A DNA stretch of 64,000 nt from Fistularia commersonii (GCA_037954325.1 JBBMNZ010000001.1:2132765-2196764), one strand, 5' to 3'. Shown: positions 10,405 through 23,678, counted from the first letter of the stretch. Notes: generated by a model not told the origin, from the sequence alone. Numbers and translations are program-made.

Positions 10405-13352
10405 GGAGCTCATGAAGACTTCATGCAGGAGAACATGGAACCTGGGGGGTTGTGACTCCCGGCGTTCTTCTGTAGCCGAATGGGTTCCATCCTGCGATCC
10501 CATCAGAACCTCGGTCTTCACACTCACAGAATCATCACTGTGAACTTCGGCCTGTTTCCATGGAAACCGATTACAGATTATCTCCTGCGTCTTCACAGGT
10601 TGGTCATTCCCATAGAACATCTTAGGTTACAGTTCCTTCCTGCCGGGTGGAGACCCTTCAATTAATCCGGCTAATCCCTGAGCTTCCTGCCCCCCCTGCT
10701 GCCACTGGCCCCATTTAATCCGTAGTGGATTAACATCCTCTAGCCACTGTTAGAACATCCAGCAGGTCTTGGTTCACACTTGGGACTCGGGGGTTCCAGG
10801 TGAAGACCAAGGGGGACCATCTGGAAACTGGTAGTCATCCATTGAGTCCTGGGTGGTGGGGCCGACCTGGACCGGTCACCTGTCAATCGCAGGGTGTCCT
10901 TCAAGGCGGTACCTCTACGGAAAACCACAGGTCCTCCATTGGGCGATCAGGTTCTCCGACCTGGGCTTCCGAACAGGGACCTCCTCGCTGTGAAGAGGAA
11001 GTGCTAACAATTGAACAACACATGTTCACTCCATTTGGGGCGAGAACTTTGGGAACTTGGAGGGGACAGGAGGTCCGAAGCAGCGGAGGGAGCTTCTTCT
11101 TCAACCACCTGAGGACGGTGAGGCTTGTAGCATCAGGGAACTGCAAACTCCGAAGCAGGGTAAACAACTAACATGTGACCATAAGGACCGACGTCCTGAC
11201 AAATGAGGAAATGAAGATGTTGGTTCTGGTGAAGAACACATTTATTGTCAGATATAAAGACAGACAAGGAGTCCAAAGTCATATAAAAAGGAGGATGAGG
11301 AGTTCAGAAGTGTGAAAGTGTGTATTGGCAGGAGAAACGCTTCAGGTTAAGGCAAATCTACCGTCCGTGCTAGCGGCTACCTGAACAAACGGCACTTTAT
11401 TTACTGGAGACCCTCCATGTTACCTCCGTGCACATCGGGAGGGGTTTTCAGCCAGGTCCTGCCCGAGTCCCCCTGGTGTCCACCGAAGGCATCGCACAGG
11501 CAGAAGGAAGTCCATAGGCTACTTACTTTGTACCTTCTCAGGCACGTCACCTGGACATATGGGCTTGATAGCTATGAAGGTCTTCACCTGTAAGAGGTCG
11601 ACTCGCCCATGAAAGACCCCTTACCAAAAGTGTGAAGTGCAGGGGAGGTTAGCTAGATGTTCGGTGAGGTCAACTCAGATTGGAAAACAAGGACTACAGT
11701 GGGATGACCGACCTTAGATGGTGGAGCCCAAGCTGACCCAACAGGGTCGGGAGTTTCAAGGTGACCCCTGACTGGAAGCGCAGAGGACATCCCATGGTCT
11801 CAACTGGATCGACAGTCACAAAAGGGTGTCATTCCACTGTTTGTCCACCAGGCGACACTGGTTCTCTTTCTAATGGGGGTAGTGTGTGTGTGTGTGTGTG
11901 TGTTGGGGGGTGTCTGACCAAACCTCAGGTTCACGGTTACCGGGGTAACTCAGCTGAAAACCCCTCGTCTCGTTTGTATTTGTTCATCTTCAAACGTCAA
12001 CAAGTTGTTTATCGTCGCCGGGCAGATCGGGTGCGGGTTTTACGGTCGCCACGGGTTTGAAAGTGAACAAACTTTCACATTGTGAAACCAAATATTTCCA
12101 TTTCAGGAAAGCAAACAGTACTTTAGATTATTTTGTACAAACTGATTGATCACACTTCCTGGGTGTCTCATCCAATGAGACTCCAAGTAGAACGCCATGA
12201 AGAAACCGAAGGTGGATCCGAACCTTCGGACAACTGAACCCTTTTCTGCAGTTTGTCTTGTAGCTGCAACTGTGAGCTGTTTAGGTTACAAAAACAACAA
12301 CAACAACAACAACAACAGGAGGAGGAGGAAATAAAGCACGAGGCTTCACTGGAAGCCAGTGGGAACGCATGCCTGCATGCAGCGTCGCGTACAAATGAAG
12401 AACATGTTTTGCTGGATGAAGAGCACTTGAAAGGGACAGATCGACCTTTGACCTGCTAACAGGGAGCAGCAGCCAATCGGCTGACTGGTTGGGTTAAACG
12501 GTGATGGGAGCTGAGAGGGGAAGTCCGAACGATCGGGATCCGAGACTTCCTGTCTGTCGGGAAACCTTCCCGTCGGAAAAAGGCAGGGTTTACGGTTGCG
12601 CGTCCTTCCAGCAGGTCAAACATCCAGCGACTCGATCCGCGGCTGAACCGCTATCGGTCCGTTCAAGTGTCAAAGTGGCCCGAAGTTCCAGAACAAGAGA
12701 CGATGTAAAAAGAGCAGGAAGAACAAAAAAACAACACAAAAAAAAAAAAAAAAGTCTTCCCTTTTGCAGACGATGGAGTGATTTATGTTGACGTGGCGTC
12801 AAGAGTCCGTATGAGGCAGGAGTTTAACAAGTAACCAGATACGAGAACGTGACCTGAAAGACGCAACTAAACTCTTCGGCTGGTCGGCACGGTAACCCTG
12901 CGAAGGCCGGCTATCAGAGTTGTTAGCGGTGACCAACTGCAGGAGAAGGTTCTCCCTCTCGTGCAATGAGGCAGTGGAGTGCTGGCGGTCGTCCTGCGAC
13001 CGAATCAATCCTTTCTGAAAACTGAAAATGTCAACGTCGCGGTTCCCTGATTTCTAGGGACTCTATGCAGTGTTTCCTGTGTTTCTGTTCCGACTAAAGC
13101 TGCGAGGTACTTTCCACACGGAAGATCCCTCCTGGTCCTTCCGGTTCCTCGGGACCGTCGAAGACTCCTCGGTGTCCCGGACGACCTCGAGGCTTCGGGT
13201 CGTCTCCATCTTGTGCCCCTTGCGACTCTGCGATCCGTCTCCGGCTTTGGCCGATCGCAGAGCGGGATGGGAAGACGCGGCCGGACTCGTCTCTGCCTTC
13301 AGAGTCGGTCTCGGGGTCCCGGTGGTCGCGGCGAGGGTCGCCACGGCTGCGG
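10405..13352 (-). other. Probable long 3' UTR of the glutamate transporter gene, plus intergenic DNA
   Basis: No exon or family match is visible. On the minus strand the first good AATAAA after the transporter stop codon lies at 11,246-11,241, so 11.24-13.35 kb is probably its 3' UTR. Within it are a (CAA)n run at about 12,290-12,318, a poly-A run near 12,738-12,754 and a TG run at 11,881-11,903. The stretch 10,405-11,240 shows nothing I can name. Confidence 0.4.
11241..11246 (-). terminator. Candidate poly(A) signal of the glutamate transporter gene
   Basis: AATAAA on the minus strand, about 2.1 kb beyond the stop codon at 13,353. Confidence 0.5.
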
Positions 13353-16300
13353 TCACACCTGGCAGATGTTGTAGTAAACCGTGTGTGCGTTTCGCTCGCC
13401 CGCCTGGTCACCCATGGCCTCGAACATGCAGTCCTTGTGCGAGTGGATCTCCGTCATGGGCACGTTGACGCTGTGGGAGTTGTTGTGCGGCGTCTGGGTG
13501 CCGTAAGACGGGATGGTCTGCAGACGGGACGAAAAGACGGGGGCGGACTTACAGAGCTGAAAGTTACAGACACGACCGACTACGTTTACAGACTCGGGAG
13601 TCGTAAGGGCAACAAGGTGGTACTGGATCACATGGTCCCAAATTCCCGAACGACCGAAGTGAAGGATCAAATAAACATCTGGGGTCAGGGACGGGGTGCT
13701 TCACCTTTCCCGTCTCGCTGAGGGGGAAGTCCTTGCGGCAGAGGTGGGCGATGATCCCGGCCGCCAGAGCGTCGCCAAGCACGTTGATCATGGTGCGGAA
13801 GCGGTCGCTGCGGAAACAGAGGGACTCGTTTTACACCCCGGGAGTCGGAGGAGTGTCGGTTTCAGCCGCGACGTTTCGCTAAAGAGAAACGCTCGGGTTT
13901 TCTTTGGCAACTTCATGCTGAAGAGGTCTTCTGGATGGGGAACCCAGACGGAAACCCCGGCGTCTGAGGAGCATCTTAGTATCTACCGGTCTACCGTGAC
14001 TCTCGGAAACACCAAAGGCGACATACAGGACCCAGTCGATGGCCACGATGAGGGTGATGTCGTCCGGCGGGAGCCCCACTGACGTCAGCACAATCACCAT
14101 GGTAACCAGGCCGGCCTGAGGGATCCCGGCCGCTCCGATGCTGGCGGCGGTGGCCGTGATGCTGGAAGAGTCGAGGTTAAAAGTTGATCCAAAGGTCCAG
14201 AGGTGACGGAGACGGGACGCTCAAAAGGGACGACCGCGTAAAGTCCGTCGGATTATTTGGCGTCAAACGGTCAAGGACGCAGGAGACGGCGCCGCTCGGG
14301 TTCTACTGGACCGGAACGTGGAACGGTGGTTCCGGACCAGGGTTGGGAGGTGAAATGATCCGAGACCTTGAAGGTCAGAGTTCAGGAGAACCTCTAGTCC
14401 AGGGGGCGGCAATCTTTCGTCTTTACGCTGCGGCTCCGAGCGGCTTGGGAAAATAAATCATAAATATTTAATTGAAGTGTATTTCATTTGTGTTGATTCC
14501 TTTTTTAACTTTTAATTCTAAGTTGGAAGATTATTGTGATCTTGAAATATTAAATAAAATTAAATGTATTATTTTTCGCCGCTCAAAATAACATCACACT
14601 GGCGGAAGCCGGTAAAGTCCCGATTTGCAGATGCCGTGCGCAGAAGTTCAGGAGCAGAAGTCCCATAAAGCAGATACGATAAATATTTATGAAGATATTT
14701 TGCGAATATTTATTATTCACTGTTTACTGACACAGTGATTTTTTTTTCCCGATTTATTTCTAAAATTCAGGTCAAGGCTCCGCTACACGCTCTGAAAGCC
14801 CAAAGCTCAAAACGAGTTCATTACATAAATAAAATGTAATTTTCTCTGTAATACTTTGTGAATTTCAGAAGCGACACACTTCACACTTGTTTATACAAAG
14901 TGTAAAGGTAATAAAAAGCAATATATACAGTGGTGCCTTTATTTTAGACGTCAAAAAGTAATTACGGCTCCCGGTGTTTTCTTTTCCGAGGAAACCGGGT
15001 CCAAATGGCTCTTTGGGTGTCACGGGTTGCCGACCCCTGGTCTAGAGGAACCAGAACCGGCTCTCGCCGTCGGACCGAAGAAATCATCGCCTTGAAATCG
15101 GGATCGCCGTCGTTAAACGCCGGAGAACCCGAGGAAAAACCGTCGCGACGGCACGTTTACCTGATGGTGACCAGCTGGCCGAAGTCCAGCTCGTAGTCGT
15201 TGACCTGGGCGATGAAGATGGCGGCCACGGCCTCGTAGAGCGCGGTGCCGTCCATGTTGATGGTGGCGCCCACGGGCAGCACGAAGCGGGCGATCTGGCG
15301 GTCCACGTTGCAGTTCTCCAGCAGACACTTCATGGTGATGGGCAGCGTGGCCGAACTGAGGAGACGCGGCGGTCACCGCCCGAAACCTCCGGGAAGGGGG
15401 GGCGCGGCGGGGAGCCGGGAAAACTCACCTGGAGGAGGTCGCCAAGGCGATGACCATGGCCTGCAGCAGGCCGCGGATGTAGGTGAAGGGGTTCTTCCTG
15501 GTGAGCAGGAAGTAGAAGAGCGGCAGCAGGATGAGGCCGTGGACGAAGAGGCCGGCGAGGACGGTGATGCCGTACCAGCCCAGCTTCCTCCCCAGCGTGC
15601 TCGGGTCCTGCATGTCCAGGATCTTCCCCGCCACCAGGAAGATGATGCCGAACGGGAAGTACCTGAGGGCGGGGCGTACGTCTGAGGGAGGCCCTCGTCC
15701 GACGGGAAACGCCTGAAGGCGCGAGGTCTCACCAGACGGCGGCGTTGATGATCTTCATCACGCACTCGTTGATACACTGGCAGACGTTGACCAGAGGCGC
15801 TCCTCGTTCCCCCATCCTGCCCAGCAGCAGACCTGCGAACGGCCACGGCGTCAACGCGCGGTCGGCGGCGTCTGCCGCGGCGTCGGCGGCGTGCTCACCC
15901 ATGGTGGCGGAGAAGATGACGATCCCCAGGACGTTCATCTGCTGGCTGGTGCCGGGGCTGGTCTTGTAGGTGACCTCCGGCGCCGGGGTCAGCTCCAGGT
16001 ACACCGTGCGACCTTTCGGGTCGCTGTCGTCGGGGAAGACGTAGACGAAGTTGGGCTGGACGGTTCTGGTCGGGACTTTGAGGATGGGGATCAGGTCGGT
16101 TTTGTACTGAGGGAGCGGGAGGAGACAGACCCGGCGGGTGAGGGGATCCGTCGGCGGTAATCGATAATCGATAATCGATAATAAACCCGCCGTCTCACCT
16201 GCTGGAAGGTGGCCTCGATCAGGTTGGAGGGAACCATGTTCCTGCGGGGAGACACACACTCCGTTCAGGAAGTGAGAAAATACCGACGGAATCAAATAAA

Positions 16301-17097
16301 TGACATGTTCATTATAGTCTGAAAGTCCTCGCGGACGGAGCCAATCACAGCTGAGGGGCGGGGCTTAACCCCGACGAGTCGGCTGTCAATCACATGGGAG
16401 GAGAGCGTGGAGAGAGTCAAGGTAGGAGAACCCAAACGTGAGAACGAGCGGAGAACCCGGTCTCCACGTGCAACCGGCAGAGCGTTTGCCGCCGACAGAC
16501 GTCGCGGGCGCGAGGGTGAGCGGTCACCTTCGTCGGGGTCGGAGGTCAACGGGACGAAGCCGGCCACCTGCCGAGCGGGAAGCTAAGTGGCGCGGAGGGA
16601 ACAATTAACAGAAATCAATTAACGCATCAACGAATCAATTAACGGAAATGAAATTAAAGCCGTAATTGGCAGGAAATTGAGAATCTCCGCCAATGATGTC
16701 ACGAACGAGCGGCAGGGGTCGGAGGGGAGGAGCCGACCTGATGTACCGAGTCACGGCGAAACAGATGAATCAGGAGACCTTCGGCGGGGTCAGAGGTCAA
16801 CGGGATGATGTCAGCGACCTCTCGTGAGGCACAGGGTGCCGCCAACGTGCGGCGGCGGCTGCGGCCGCTAAGCTCTCGCTCATCCCCTGGCAGGATTACT
16901 AAAAATACGGCGATCAGCCCCGCGGGCGCTAAGCGGCTTCTTGACTCCTCATGTTTTTGTTGCTACCTGGCGAGGAACCGCACGGACCTTCTGCGGACGG
17001 CGCCCGGACCTTCTGGTCCCACCGGCCAGATGACTGACAGGTGACCAGAGACCTAAAACCAGATCTTCTACTGTACCTTCTCACTCCGATCTGGACC

Positions 17098-17132
<35 letters not shown>

Positions 17133-17355
17133 GGTACCTGATGAGGTCGAGCAGGGCGTCGGCCGAGGTCATGACGGGGCCGCCGCCCAGGCGGTTGCTT
17201 TCCATCTCCGTGCCGACGCCGGGCTTGATGATGAGGACCAGCACGATGCCCACCACCACGGCGATGAAGGTGGTCCACAGGTAGTAGGTGACGGTCAGGA
17301 CTCCCATCCTGCAGCAGGCCTTGGACTCCATGGAGGACAGGCCCGACATCAAGCT

Positions 17356-17392
<37 letters not shown>

Positions 17393-18649
17393 GATATAGA
17401 CTTATGTGCAGAGACGACCACCAGGAGAAGACCAGGTTGATCCCTCTACATTTATCTTGGTAAATGTTTTGAGGGTTCAGTCAGAAGGTCCCTGTTCTGA
17501 TCGGGTGGATCGGGTTCTCTCCAGGTTCTCCGACGTCCTCCTGGGACCGCGTTCCACACCCAGGGTGGTGAGATGGTGCCCACAGAGCTTCCCCACATCA
17601 ATTCCATGACCTCCTGAAGTCTCAATGTTCTCCTGGTTCCTGCCTGGGGCTTCTCCGTGTTCACTCGCCTGGGTTCTCCTGGTGTGTTTTCTTCACGTTC
17701 TCCTGCCTGGGCTTCTCCATGTTCTCCTGATGTGTTCTCTCCAGGGTTCTTCCAAGGTTATCTCCGCCCATCTCCCCCAGTACATTGTAGGTGTTGGATG
17801 ATCGACAGCTGACCCGTCCAGGTTAAGCCCCACATCAATTCCATAACCTTCTGAAGTCTCCATGTTCTCCTGGTTCCTGCCTGGTGTTTTTCTATGTTCC
17901 CTTGCGGTGTGGAGTCTCCATGTTCTTCTACCTGGGTACTTTCAGCGTGTTCACGTCACGTTCTCCGGGTGCTCCTGGGAGGATACTCGGCTCGCCTTGA
18001 GAACATGGAGGTTCTGCGAGGGGACGACGAGCAGGCGGGACAAACTGACCTGGATGTGATGAGGGGCAGGATGAGCATCTTCAGCATCCTCATCAGCAGC
18101 TCCCCAGGGAAGGAGAAGTAGATCTTGGCCTGCGGTGACAAGCAACACCTTGTGAAACCTCAAAACACGTCATCACGCATTTTGCATTCCTCACGGCACG
18201 TTCAAGCTCAGACATGAACCACCGCCGTCCCGAACTCGCCAGGGAACGTTTGTGATCGAAAAATCCCAGCGTCGTCCCCGCTTTTTCCGTGTATCACATG
18301 ACTCACGACGGCCAATGGGAAGCCGGGAACTGAACATTGTGGACTTCCGTTGATTTCCTATCAACTTCGGGGCTTAAACTTGTTAAGTTTGCGAAGCAAC
18401 TAGGAGCGAAAAAGGATTGGAGGAGTTCGAGCACCCAGGGGGTCAGAGGTCACTTTCAATCAGGATTTCTGTCAGAAGCTTCTAGAAGAAGGGAAGAGGA
18501 TGGGAAAGGGGTCCCAGGGGGCGCTGAGGCCCTCGTTCCAGGTAGGACGCGCCCTACTGCTCGCCGCCGCCAGGACCATGTGACCTCTGACGCCCGTCAT
18601 CCACTTAGATCTGACACTGCAGGACCTTTTAATGCTGCAGTCACTACGA

Positions 18650-18681
<32 letters not shown>

Positions 18682-18952
18682 ACACACATGAAGCACCTTA
18701 AGAATGTGACACTATGGAGAGTGACAATGCGGGCCTATAGGGGGACGGGTCGCCATGGCAACGGATAAATCAGGCCCAGAGCGGCAGATTTCACCACAGG
18801 GCTGCAGTAGGTTGCGTTGCCGGCCTATAACTGATGCGCCAGAAGTGCGATGTGCTGGCTGTAGACGACCCTGTGATGTCACTTCCTGTTTTCGATGGCT
18901 CCGCCCAGTCAAAGCAGCGCTAAGGATCCACCGGGTGCATTGTTTCCAGATC

Positions 18953-18983
<31 letters not shown>

Positions 18984-20569
18984 GCACCGATCAGCAGGCT
19001 CCTCGCAGAATTTCTAATATGTTACCAAACACACAACTTTAACAGGTTTGGACTTGAGGAGTTCAAGGAAGTGATCGGATCATGTGTTGGGGTTGCTAGC
19101 TAATGCTAACAAGCTACATTTCTGAGTAAAATTAAATTGGTCGTTTCAACGCAAGGCTGAGAGGAAAACCATTTTGGGATCAGGAACATTTTGATTTTTA
19201 AATTTAAAAAGTTCTGGAAACCCAACTCAGAAGCAGTTGAATGAAAGTACCAAGAGGAATTCAAGTGACTTGTTGTTGGTTAATTAGCTCAGCATGCTAA
19301 CTGGATTTTGACTAGAGGGGTTAACCAGAGAGAGAGAGAGAGATTCGACATTTGACTTTAAAAACGTTATTGGATAAACCTTTTATTAAACCAAATATAA
19401 AAAAATACACAGTTGGGTGCTAACTAGCTATCTAGTTAAGAGCCAACGCTACTGGCAGCAAGCTAGGCTGCTTGTCAACATAGAAAATGTGTCCTTCCCT
19501 TAAAATGTCTACATTTATCCAATAGAAGATGAAGAATCAACAAGGATTTTAACACTTAAATTAATAAATTGGGACTGTTTTTCAAATAATGAGAGGAAAA
19601 ATACCCAATTAATTTCTGGTTAAGCGATGTCAAACAGGTAAGCTAGGCTAACAATTGCAATGTTAGACATTAACCACCGACCAGAACTCAGAAGGTTATT
19701 TTATTTAAAAAGACAACATGAATCCAAAATTATTTTTACCTGCACATAATAGATCAGGATAGTTTTGCAAATAGTGACATAAAAAGTACTGAACTCATAT
19801 CTGATCAAATCACATCAAACATGTAGGCTAGGCTAATCCTTTTGTGAGATGGAAGTGAACTTCTGACCAGAACCCAAGTGACGTGTATTTTATTTCAAAA
19901 CAAGTTACACAGACGCCCAAAAATCAAATGTATGCATAAGAACTTGTACGTTTGAGTTAAAGTACTAGACTGTTTACACCACTGATGCTAATTTCTGGTC
20001 AAGCAATATCAAACATGTGTGCTAGGCTAATCATTCGTAATGTGAAAGTGAACGTTCGACCGGAACCGGGATAAAGTGTATTTTATTTTGATACACAGAC
20101 GCCCCATAAAACAAAAAGCTGTGTATAAAAAAAATGGTGTAAGTACGTTTGAGTAAAAAAACGGATGTTTTTAATGCCCGCTCGCCAGCTAATTAGCCTA
20201 GCCTGCTAATTAGCATAAAACAAACGACTTCTTCCATAAGTTCAGGAAGACGGTGACCGGAAGTGCGGCTGATCCCGGTTCCGGTCCGGTCCGGTCCGGT
20301 TCGGTTCGGCCTCCTACCTGCGTGGAAAGCTCGGTTCCCCTCAGCATGAATCCCAGCGTGCAACCGGTGAGCACGGCGATCACGGACAGCGTCAGAAGCC
20401 CGTTCCTCCGACAGAAGTCCCGGACGCTCCTCCGCAGGTCGCGGCTCACCGTCGCCCGGAGGAAGGTGGTCACCGGGTCTCCCGTGGCGCCGCGGCCGCC
20501 CCCCGCGCCGCAAGACCCGCGTTCGGATCGCGCCTCCTCCTCGGCGCTCGGCAGCAGCAGCTCCTCCAT
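13353..20569 (-). CDS. Excitatory amino acid transporter, EAAT5-like (SLC1A family)
   Basis: Sodium-coupled glutamate/aspartate carrier of 576 residues in the plasma membrane. Coding exons: 20569-20318, 18129-18050, 17353-17138, 16241-16199, 16106-15899, 15832-15733, 15662-15429, 15355-15161, 14161-14027, 13807-13705 and 13517-13353; every junction is in phase. Seen: HP1 serine motif SSSSATLPIT, TM7 NMDGTALYEA, HP2 AASIGAAGIPQAGLVTM and the TM8 block DRFRTMINVLGD. The Asp, Arg and Asn that bind acidic substrates in EAATs are all kept in TM8, which argues against a neutral ASCT carrier. Core blocks (NVLGIVIFSATMG, YFPFGIIFLVAGKIL) are closest to human EAAT5 (SLC1A7). The tail ends NICQV, unlike human EAAT5. 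Fish also have SLC1A8 and SLC1A9 in this subgroup, so I give no symbol. Confidence 0.92.
14395..15045. mobile_element. hAT-like non-autonomous transposon relic
   Basis: Terminal sequences CAGGGGGCGGCAAT (about 14,400) and GTTGCCGACCCCTG (about 15,026-15,039) form an imperfect inverted repeat. Both sides carry TCTAG in the flank. The interior is AT-rich with no transposase frame. It lies in the intron between transporter exons 8 and 9. The GGGGTCGGCAA terminus is common among hAT-type elements; the family call is inference. Confidence 0.6.
17101..17130. repeat. (CA)n microsatellite beside transporter exon 3 donor
   Basis: Lies within 10 bp of the exon 3 donor. A second run (17,359-17,388) lies within 10 bp of the acceptor of the same exon, so the exon is bracketed by CA/TG repeats. 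Confidence 0.9.
17590..17960. repeat. Degenerate TTCTCCTGGTTCCTGCCTGG repeat
   Basis: Intron 2 of the transporter carries a direct repeat: the block CCCACATCAATTCCAT... with GTTCTCCTGGTTCCTGCC at about 17,591-17,650 recurs at 17,828-17,885. Shorter CTCCATGTTCTCCT units lie between. Confidence 0.65.
18652..18690. repeat. (CA)n microsatellite, transporter intron 1
   Basis: An interrupted CA run; a second is at 18,953-18,981. Confidence 0.85.
19070..20220. repeat. About 190-bp degenerate tandem repeat, transporter intron 1
   Basis: Marker words recur together: GCTAGGCTAA at about 19,641, 19,828 and 20,020; GACCAGAAC or GACCGGAAC about 40 bp later; then TATTTTATTT and CACAGACGCC. The spacing of 187-192 bp shows at least three old tandem units, with weaker ones to the left. 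No coding potential. Confidence 0.7.
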
Positions 20570-20780
20570 GGCTGGCAGGCGGACAAACACACACGGCGCG
20601 GCCGGGCGTCTCCACGGGGCGGGCGGGGAGGATTAGCGGTGTCGAGCCGGGCCGGGCCCCGCACGCCGCCCGCCTCCAGACTTACCGGCGGTAAGAGGCT
20701 TACGGCAGGTGGACGGACGGACACTCTCACGCCTCTGCTGGCGTGGCCTCCGGTTCCGGTACCGGAACTCTCCGGGTTAA
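20570..20780 (-). promoter_or_regulatory. GC-rich 5' region of the glutamate transporter gene
   Basis: CpG-rich sequence directly upstream of the transporter start codon, ending in a poly-T tract. It probably contains the 5' UTR and promoter; no TATA box stands out. Confidence 0.4.
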
Positions 20781-21519
20781 AGGAGGACCGGTGTTTTTTT
20801 TGTTTTTGTTTTTTTGTTTTTTTTTTTCCTTCAGCCGATCTTGAGTTTCATTCGATTTTTAATTTATAAAAGTATTTCTTTTTTTCTTGGTATCTTTTTT
20901 TAATGTGTATAACTGCATTGTCCAATTTTCTGCTGTGCAAATTTAAATATACCCACTGCAGGATGATTTCCTACCTGAGACTATCAGAGTTTTTAATTCG
21001 TCTCCCTTCAGCCGCAGGGAATCTCATAATCTTAAACCTGAAATAAAAAAAATAAATGAAAAAAATCTCACCCACTTACTGTAAATTGTAATAATTTATC
21101 TGTATATATATGCGCATATGCTCAATATTTTTTCATAGTCTTGTGAGCTCCTTATCTTTCACTCGGTGCTTAAGACACTTTATCGTCTTAACTTGTTACT
21201 TAAGACACTTTATAGTTTATTTGCATTTCTTATTCCTCCCCCCCCTTTTTTATTGATTATACAATTTTCTACTGTTATTTATTATTATGTTTTTCTTGTT
21301 AGTCTGGCATAACAATTTACTTCAGGATAAATAAAGTTGTTCTTATTTTTATTAAAAGCACATAATGTTATATTCCACTATATTTATCACTAACTTTAAC
21401 GGATTATTTCTGTGCAATGATTTTCTCACTGCCTGCACATCTTTAAATGTTTTATTTTATTTTTTAGACTTTCACGGCATAGTGTGAATCACCATATTTC
21501 TCATTCAATTCTAATATAT

Positions 21520-21725
21520 GCACTGCTTAAATAAATGAAGGGAACACTAAAATAACACATCCAAGATCTGAATGAATTAAATATTCTTATGAAACACTTT
21601 GTTCTTTACATAGTTGAATGTGCCGGCAACAAAATAGCACACACAAAAAAAAAACAATGGAAATCAAATGTATGATCCCATGGAGTCACACTCCAGATGA
21701 AATGACATTTTTTTGAGCAGTACAG
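21520..21725. mobile_element. Short MITE-like element with inverted ends
   Basis: Left end CACTGCTTAAATAAATGAAG followed by GGAACACT; right end TTTTTTTGAGCAGT. These are imperfect inverted copies about 200 bp apart, with no open frame between. The end type CACTGCTCAAAAAAATAAAG is widespread in fish genomes as a non-autonomous DNA element. Assignment rests on the ends alone. Confidence 0.6.
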
Positions 21726-22540
21726 TTCAATAACCTTTTCACCTGTATATAAACTTGTGCATACTCTTATATTTACCTTTTTCTAAATCGATTTATATAT
21801 TTTTGGATTTTAATGCTTATATTTTCTTATCTTCTGCCTTTTGAGTAAGTGCTGCTTTTGCAACAAAAAGCTATTTCTTGGGGATCCACAGTGATTCTGA
21901 AGACATGAATAAAAATCTCGAATCTTCTTGCTCTGCAGGTCCAGCTTATCTTCATAATTTCTGACATGAGAATAAAATAAATGTAAATGTAATAAAAAAT
22001 GACAAATGAGCTGAGGTAGTATTTCTTTTTCATAGTATTTATTACTTACATAAACATTTTTACTGTGCCATAATTTCCTTTTTTTGTGTGTGTGTGTTTT
22101 TCTTTAAGCTATTGCCGAAACTGTAAAAATAATTTAATTGCATTGCCAATCACCATATTCTTAAATATAAATGAATGAAAATCTTGACTCATTTAGGAGT
22201 AATTGGAAGCAGTGTCAGAGACCCCAGGGAAAAACACTGAAAATAAATAAATATTAATTTAAAAAAAAGAATGAAAATATCAAAGCATGCCACCGGGTAA
22301 AGATATTTCCAGGATATTTGCTGGAATGACCATTTCACGTCACTTCTTTTCATGAAGAAGAGAAGAAATACAGTTCTGCTACCTTCATCAGTGTTTTACT
22401 GCACTTTTATACCCTGTATACTCACTTTGCTGTGTATTTATACTCCTCAGTATGCGCAGCACACTACTCTGTGTGGAATTATTACACCTTGTATTTGAGT
22501 CACTCTGTATACATTAAGTTTTTTAATGCCTATTCAGCTC

Positions 22541-22542
<2 letters not shown>

Positions 22543-22576
<34 letters not shown>
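22543..22576. repeat. (GT)n microsatellite
   Basis: An intergenic GT run ending in GCGCAC. Confidence 0.9.
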
Positions 22577-22578
<2 letters not shown>

Positions 22579-23678
22579 ACACTGAAGATCCACCAGATGG
22601 CGCTGCATTTGTTTTGGAAAAACTGGATGAAAAGAACAGGTAAAGAAAAAGACATTCATCGCCTTATTGTCTTTGCGGATTCATTTATTTATTTTTTTTA
22701 TAATAAATTACAAATAATGATTAGTAGAATTTCCTTTTACCTCTCTTCTAAAACACGGACAGCACACCGACAGTGAGGACACAACTGCCTCTCCTTGGAT
22801 AAATAATTATCTCACATCTTTCGTCCGACAGGATGTGGACTCTTGAACTGAAAACACGACGGACCTGAAATCCAGAGCAAGAACTCTGCTCTCTAATTGG
22901 ACCTGCACGTCAAGGGGACAGAAAATCCTTTAACTGATGGCCTTTACTGAGGGATAAAAGCGTCTCTAGGGGGGTCACGGGGTTACAAGGTCCCTGGAAA
23001 AGAGCGTCCATTAGCAGCGAAACCCCCGAGGCCCGTTAATCCCATCAGTTGGGTCACTCTGGGATCAGAAACGGCGGAAGCAGGACCGGGACCGTTGGAA
23101 AGTGGCCCTTGAAACAAACCGAAGCGCCGACGAGAGTTTTTACTTAACAGATTTGTTGTATAAAAGACAGATTTAGGGGGAAACTGTATTAAAAATCTGA
23201 CAAATAAATGATGCGGACACTGGATATTTTCAACAAATTACTTCCGTCTCCGGCTCAGAAGAGCAGGTTAGAGGGTCCCATTTCAAATCTTTTCTTTTGA
23301 TTTGAACGAAAATGCAGCCTCTAATTCGATCGGACAGTAAGCAGGACCGGACCAGCACCTCTTACATAAACTCAACAAGACGAGGATAAAGAGCTGCAGC
23401 GGCAATCCCATAATATGAGACCTTCCTACGAATAGAAAAAATTCTCTTGCACCCTAAAAGCGAGGCACGTGACAAGATAATGGGGGGGGGGGGGGGCAGA
23501 GTCAGAAAGGATTATTCAGACTCCTCGGTACCCGAAGAGCCTCGGTTTCATGTGACGAAAGGGGAAAAAGATGGCGGACGGCGGCCTCCGATCGGTGAGC
23601 CGTCCGGCGCGGCTCGCTCTCATTGGCTGCTCAGTTTGGCCGCATCCCGCTTCACTAAATGCGGAAACCGCCTCATCG

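Larger units (their letters stand above)
20780..23678. other. AT-rich intergenic DNA and probable slc39a3 3' UTR
   Basis: About 2.9 kb without recognisable exons. It holds a MITE-like element (21,520-21,725) and a (GT)n run (22,543-22,576). On the minus strand AATAAA-type signals lie near 22,683-22,710, a plausible end for the slc39a3 transcript, about 1 kb past its stop codon. Confidence 0.4.

Noticed and set aside
9505..10543. Long EEFGT/EELG and NSSMVPSS frames
   Set aside because: Product of an 18-bp tandem repeat open in several frames on both strands; no gene structure.
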